NCBI GenBank assembly: GCA_016926315.1
Contig: JAFGOU010000480.1
Span: 1 to 7,265, forward strand
DNA: 7,265 nucleotides
From: Chitinispirillaceae bacterium
GTDB taxonomy: Bacteria; Fibrobacterota; Chitinivibrionia; Chitinivibrionales; Chitinispirillaceae
Reading direction: 5' to 3'
Shown: positions 6,634 to 7,265 of the stretch, one piece after another
Layout: every line of letters starts with the position of its first letter
Numbering within the stretch: position 1 is the stretch's first letter
Notes under the pieces: generated by a model
Database searches by the model: none
What the model was told of the DNA's origin: nothing
Seen by the model: the letters and a program-made list of their open reading frames with translations, nothing else
Position numbers and translations under genes: made by a program

Positions 6634-6750
6634 GTGAAAGTCAGAGCATCTGTAAAGGCGTTGTGCAAAGGGTGCAAATTGATCAGGCGGCGCGGCGTCG
6701 TACGGGTTATCTGCACCAAGAATCCAAAGCATAAACAGCGGCAAGGATAA
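6634..6750 (+). CDS. rpmJ: 50S ribosomal protein L36, zinc-binding form
   Basis: L36 is the smallest large-subunit protein, a zinc ribbon that bridges 23S rRNA helices. Translating from GTG at 6634 gives 38 residues: [14 protein letters not shown], then [18 protein letters not shown] and HKQRQG. The zinc ligands C11, C14, C27 and H33 are all present, so this is the zinc-containing form. Its length equals that of E. coli L36. AAGGGG at 6621-6626 lies 7 bases upstream. The gene is in its usual position before rpsM but is separated from it by 131 bases holding the second heptad element. Confidence 0.96.
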   Translation: MKVRASVKALCKGCKLIRRRGVVRVICTKNPKHKQRQG

Positions 6751-6756
6751 AACAAA

Positions 6757-6870
6757 AAATGCGGATTGCAGTTTGCGGAAGGTGGATTGAAAATCAAATT
6801 CAAGGAAGCGGTATCGGTAGGGTTCCGTTTTTTGTAATCCGCAATCCGAAATCCGCAATCCGAAATTACA
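6757..6870. repeat. Heptad fold-back element 2 (rpmJ-rpsM gap)
   Basis: This gap repeats the layout seen between rplE and rpsN. The left arm reads AAATGCG, GATTGCA, GTTTGCG, GAAGGTG, GATTGAA (6757-6791). The right arm reads AATCCGC, AATCCGA, AATCCGC, AATCCGA, AATTACA (6836-6870), so its first 28 bases are a 14-base unit repeated twice. The 44-base centre (6792-6835) has a T6 run at 6828-6833. CGGATTGC at 6762-6769 is complementary to GCAATCCG at both 6841-6848 and 6855-6862. TTGCGGA at 6773-6779 is complementary to TCCGCAA at 6838-6844 and 6852-6858. The right arm runs straight into the rpsM Shine-Dalgarno sequence. No open reading frame of note lies here, and I do not recognise a named element. 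Confidence 0.8.
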
Positions 6871-6876
6871 GGAGGT
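6870..6876 (+). promoter_or_regulatory. Shine-Dalgarno for rpsM
   Basis: AGGAGGT, the strongest ribosome-binding sequence near the alpha-operon end of the window, lies 5 bases before the GTG at 6882. Its first base is the last base of the heptad element's right arm. Confidence 0.8.
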
Positions 6877-6881
6877 AGTAC

Positions 6882-7262
6882 GTGGCTCGTGTGGCAGGTG
6901 TTGAAATACCGAACAACAAGCAGGCGGATATCGCGCTGACCTATATTCACGGAATCGGCAGATCGTCAGCGCTGGCTATTCTCGAAAAGTCCAATGTTAC
7001 CGGCCAGAAGAAGATAAAAGATCTTTCCGAGGATGAACTTGACCAGATCCGTCGCGTGATCGCTGAATACCAGACCGAAGGCGCCCTTCGTTCGTCGGTA
7101 CGCATGAACATAAAGAGGCTCATGGACATCGGCTGTTACCGTGGAATCAGGCACCGCAAAAGCCTGCCGGTCAGGGGCCAGCGTACCAGGACGAACGCCA
7201 GGACACGCAAGGGTCCGCGCAAGACCATCGCAAACAAGAAAAAAGCGCCGTCAAAAGGATAA
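6882..7262 (+). CDS. rpsM: 30S ribosomal protein S13
   Basis: S13 sits in the head of the small subunit and contacts L5 in an intersubunit bridge and tRNAs through its basic C-terminal tail. The 126-residue product begins [22 protein letters not shown], with the helix-hairpin-helix-like segment [12 protein letters not shown] at 23-34 and [18 protein letters not shown] at about 83-100. It carries the signature [11 protein letters not shown] at 101-111 and a Lys-rich end. GTG is chosen for the strong AGGAGGT 5 bases upstream and the canonical MARVAGV start. The TAA stop is followed at once by an in-frame TGA, giving a tandem stop at the window edge. The usual next gene is rpsK, which is not visible. 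Confidence 0.97.
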   Translation: MARVAGVEIPNNKQADIALTYIHGIGRSSALAILEKSNVTGQKKIKDLSEDELDQIRRVIAEYQTEGALRSSVRMNIKRLMDIGCYRGIRHRKSLPVRGQRTRTNARTRKGPRKTIANKKKAPSKG

Positions 7263-7265
7263 TGA

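Noticed and set aside
6800..6835. Terminator-like GGAA...TTCC followed by T6 in heptad element 2
   Set aside because: The stem is only 4 bp (6804-6807 with 6823-6826) with a large loop, too weak to call a terminator. I treat the T run as part of the element.

Overview
The window is a stretch of a bacterial chromosome carrying the S10-spc-alpha ribosomal protein cluster, read entirely on the + strand. It opens inside rplP (L16). It then runs rpmC, rpsQ, rplN, rplX, rplE, rpsN, rpsH, rplF, rplR, rpsE, rpmD, rplO, secY, infA, rpmJ and rpsM, and ends three bases after the rpsM stop. All seventeen genes are intact except rplP, which lacks its N-terminus because of the window edge. I see no promoter, no convincing terminator, and no tRNA or rRNA gene. 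The window looks like the interior of one long transcription unit.

The genes supply large-subunit proteins L16, L29, L14, L24, L5, L6, L18, L30, L15 and L36, small-subunit proteins S17, S14, S8, S5 and S13, initiation factor IF-1, and the SecY channel. S14 is the short zinc-binding form (two CxxC pairs) and L36 keeps its zinc ligands. secY is followed directly by infA, with no adk or map between them. Seven of the sixteen visible starts are not ATG (GTG for rplE, rpsN, secY, rpmJ, rpsM; TTG for rplF, rpsE). Base composition is near 50% GC by eye. Protein flavour and the zinc-type S14 suggest a bacterium outside Proteobacteria, perhaps an FCB-related, spirochaete-like or candidate phylum. That is a weak inference.

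Most neighbouring genes are packed tightly: gaps are 12-41 bases, with overlaps of 4 (rplX/rplE) and 8 (rplO/secY). Two gaps stand out: 109 bases between rplE and rpsN, and 131 bases between rpmJ and rpsM. Both hold the same kind of element. The left arm is about five 7-base units of the form GATTGNN, the centre is spaced and includes a six-T run, and the right arm is five 7-base units of the form AATCNNN ending in an AATT unit. The next gene's Shine-Dalgarno sequence follows immediately. The arms are complementary, and their variable bases differ between the two elements but match within each. This is the most interesting signal here. It could be a dispersed fold-back repeat family or an mRNA structure.

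Smaller oddities are a perfect 6-bp hairpin occupying the infA ribosome-binding region, where no Shine-Dalgarno sequence is visible; a lysine/glutamate-rich 19-residue N-terminal extension on L5 with a plausible internal alternative start; and two TTG-started genes with similar leaders.
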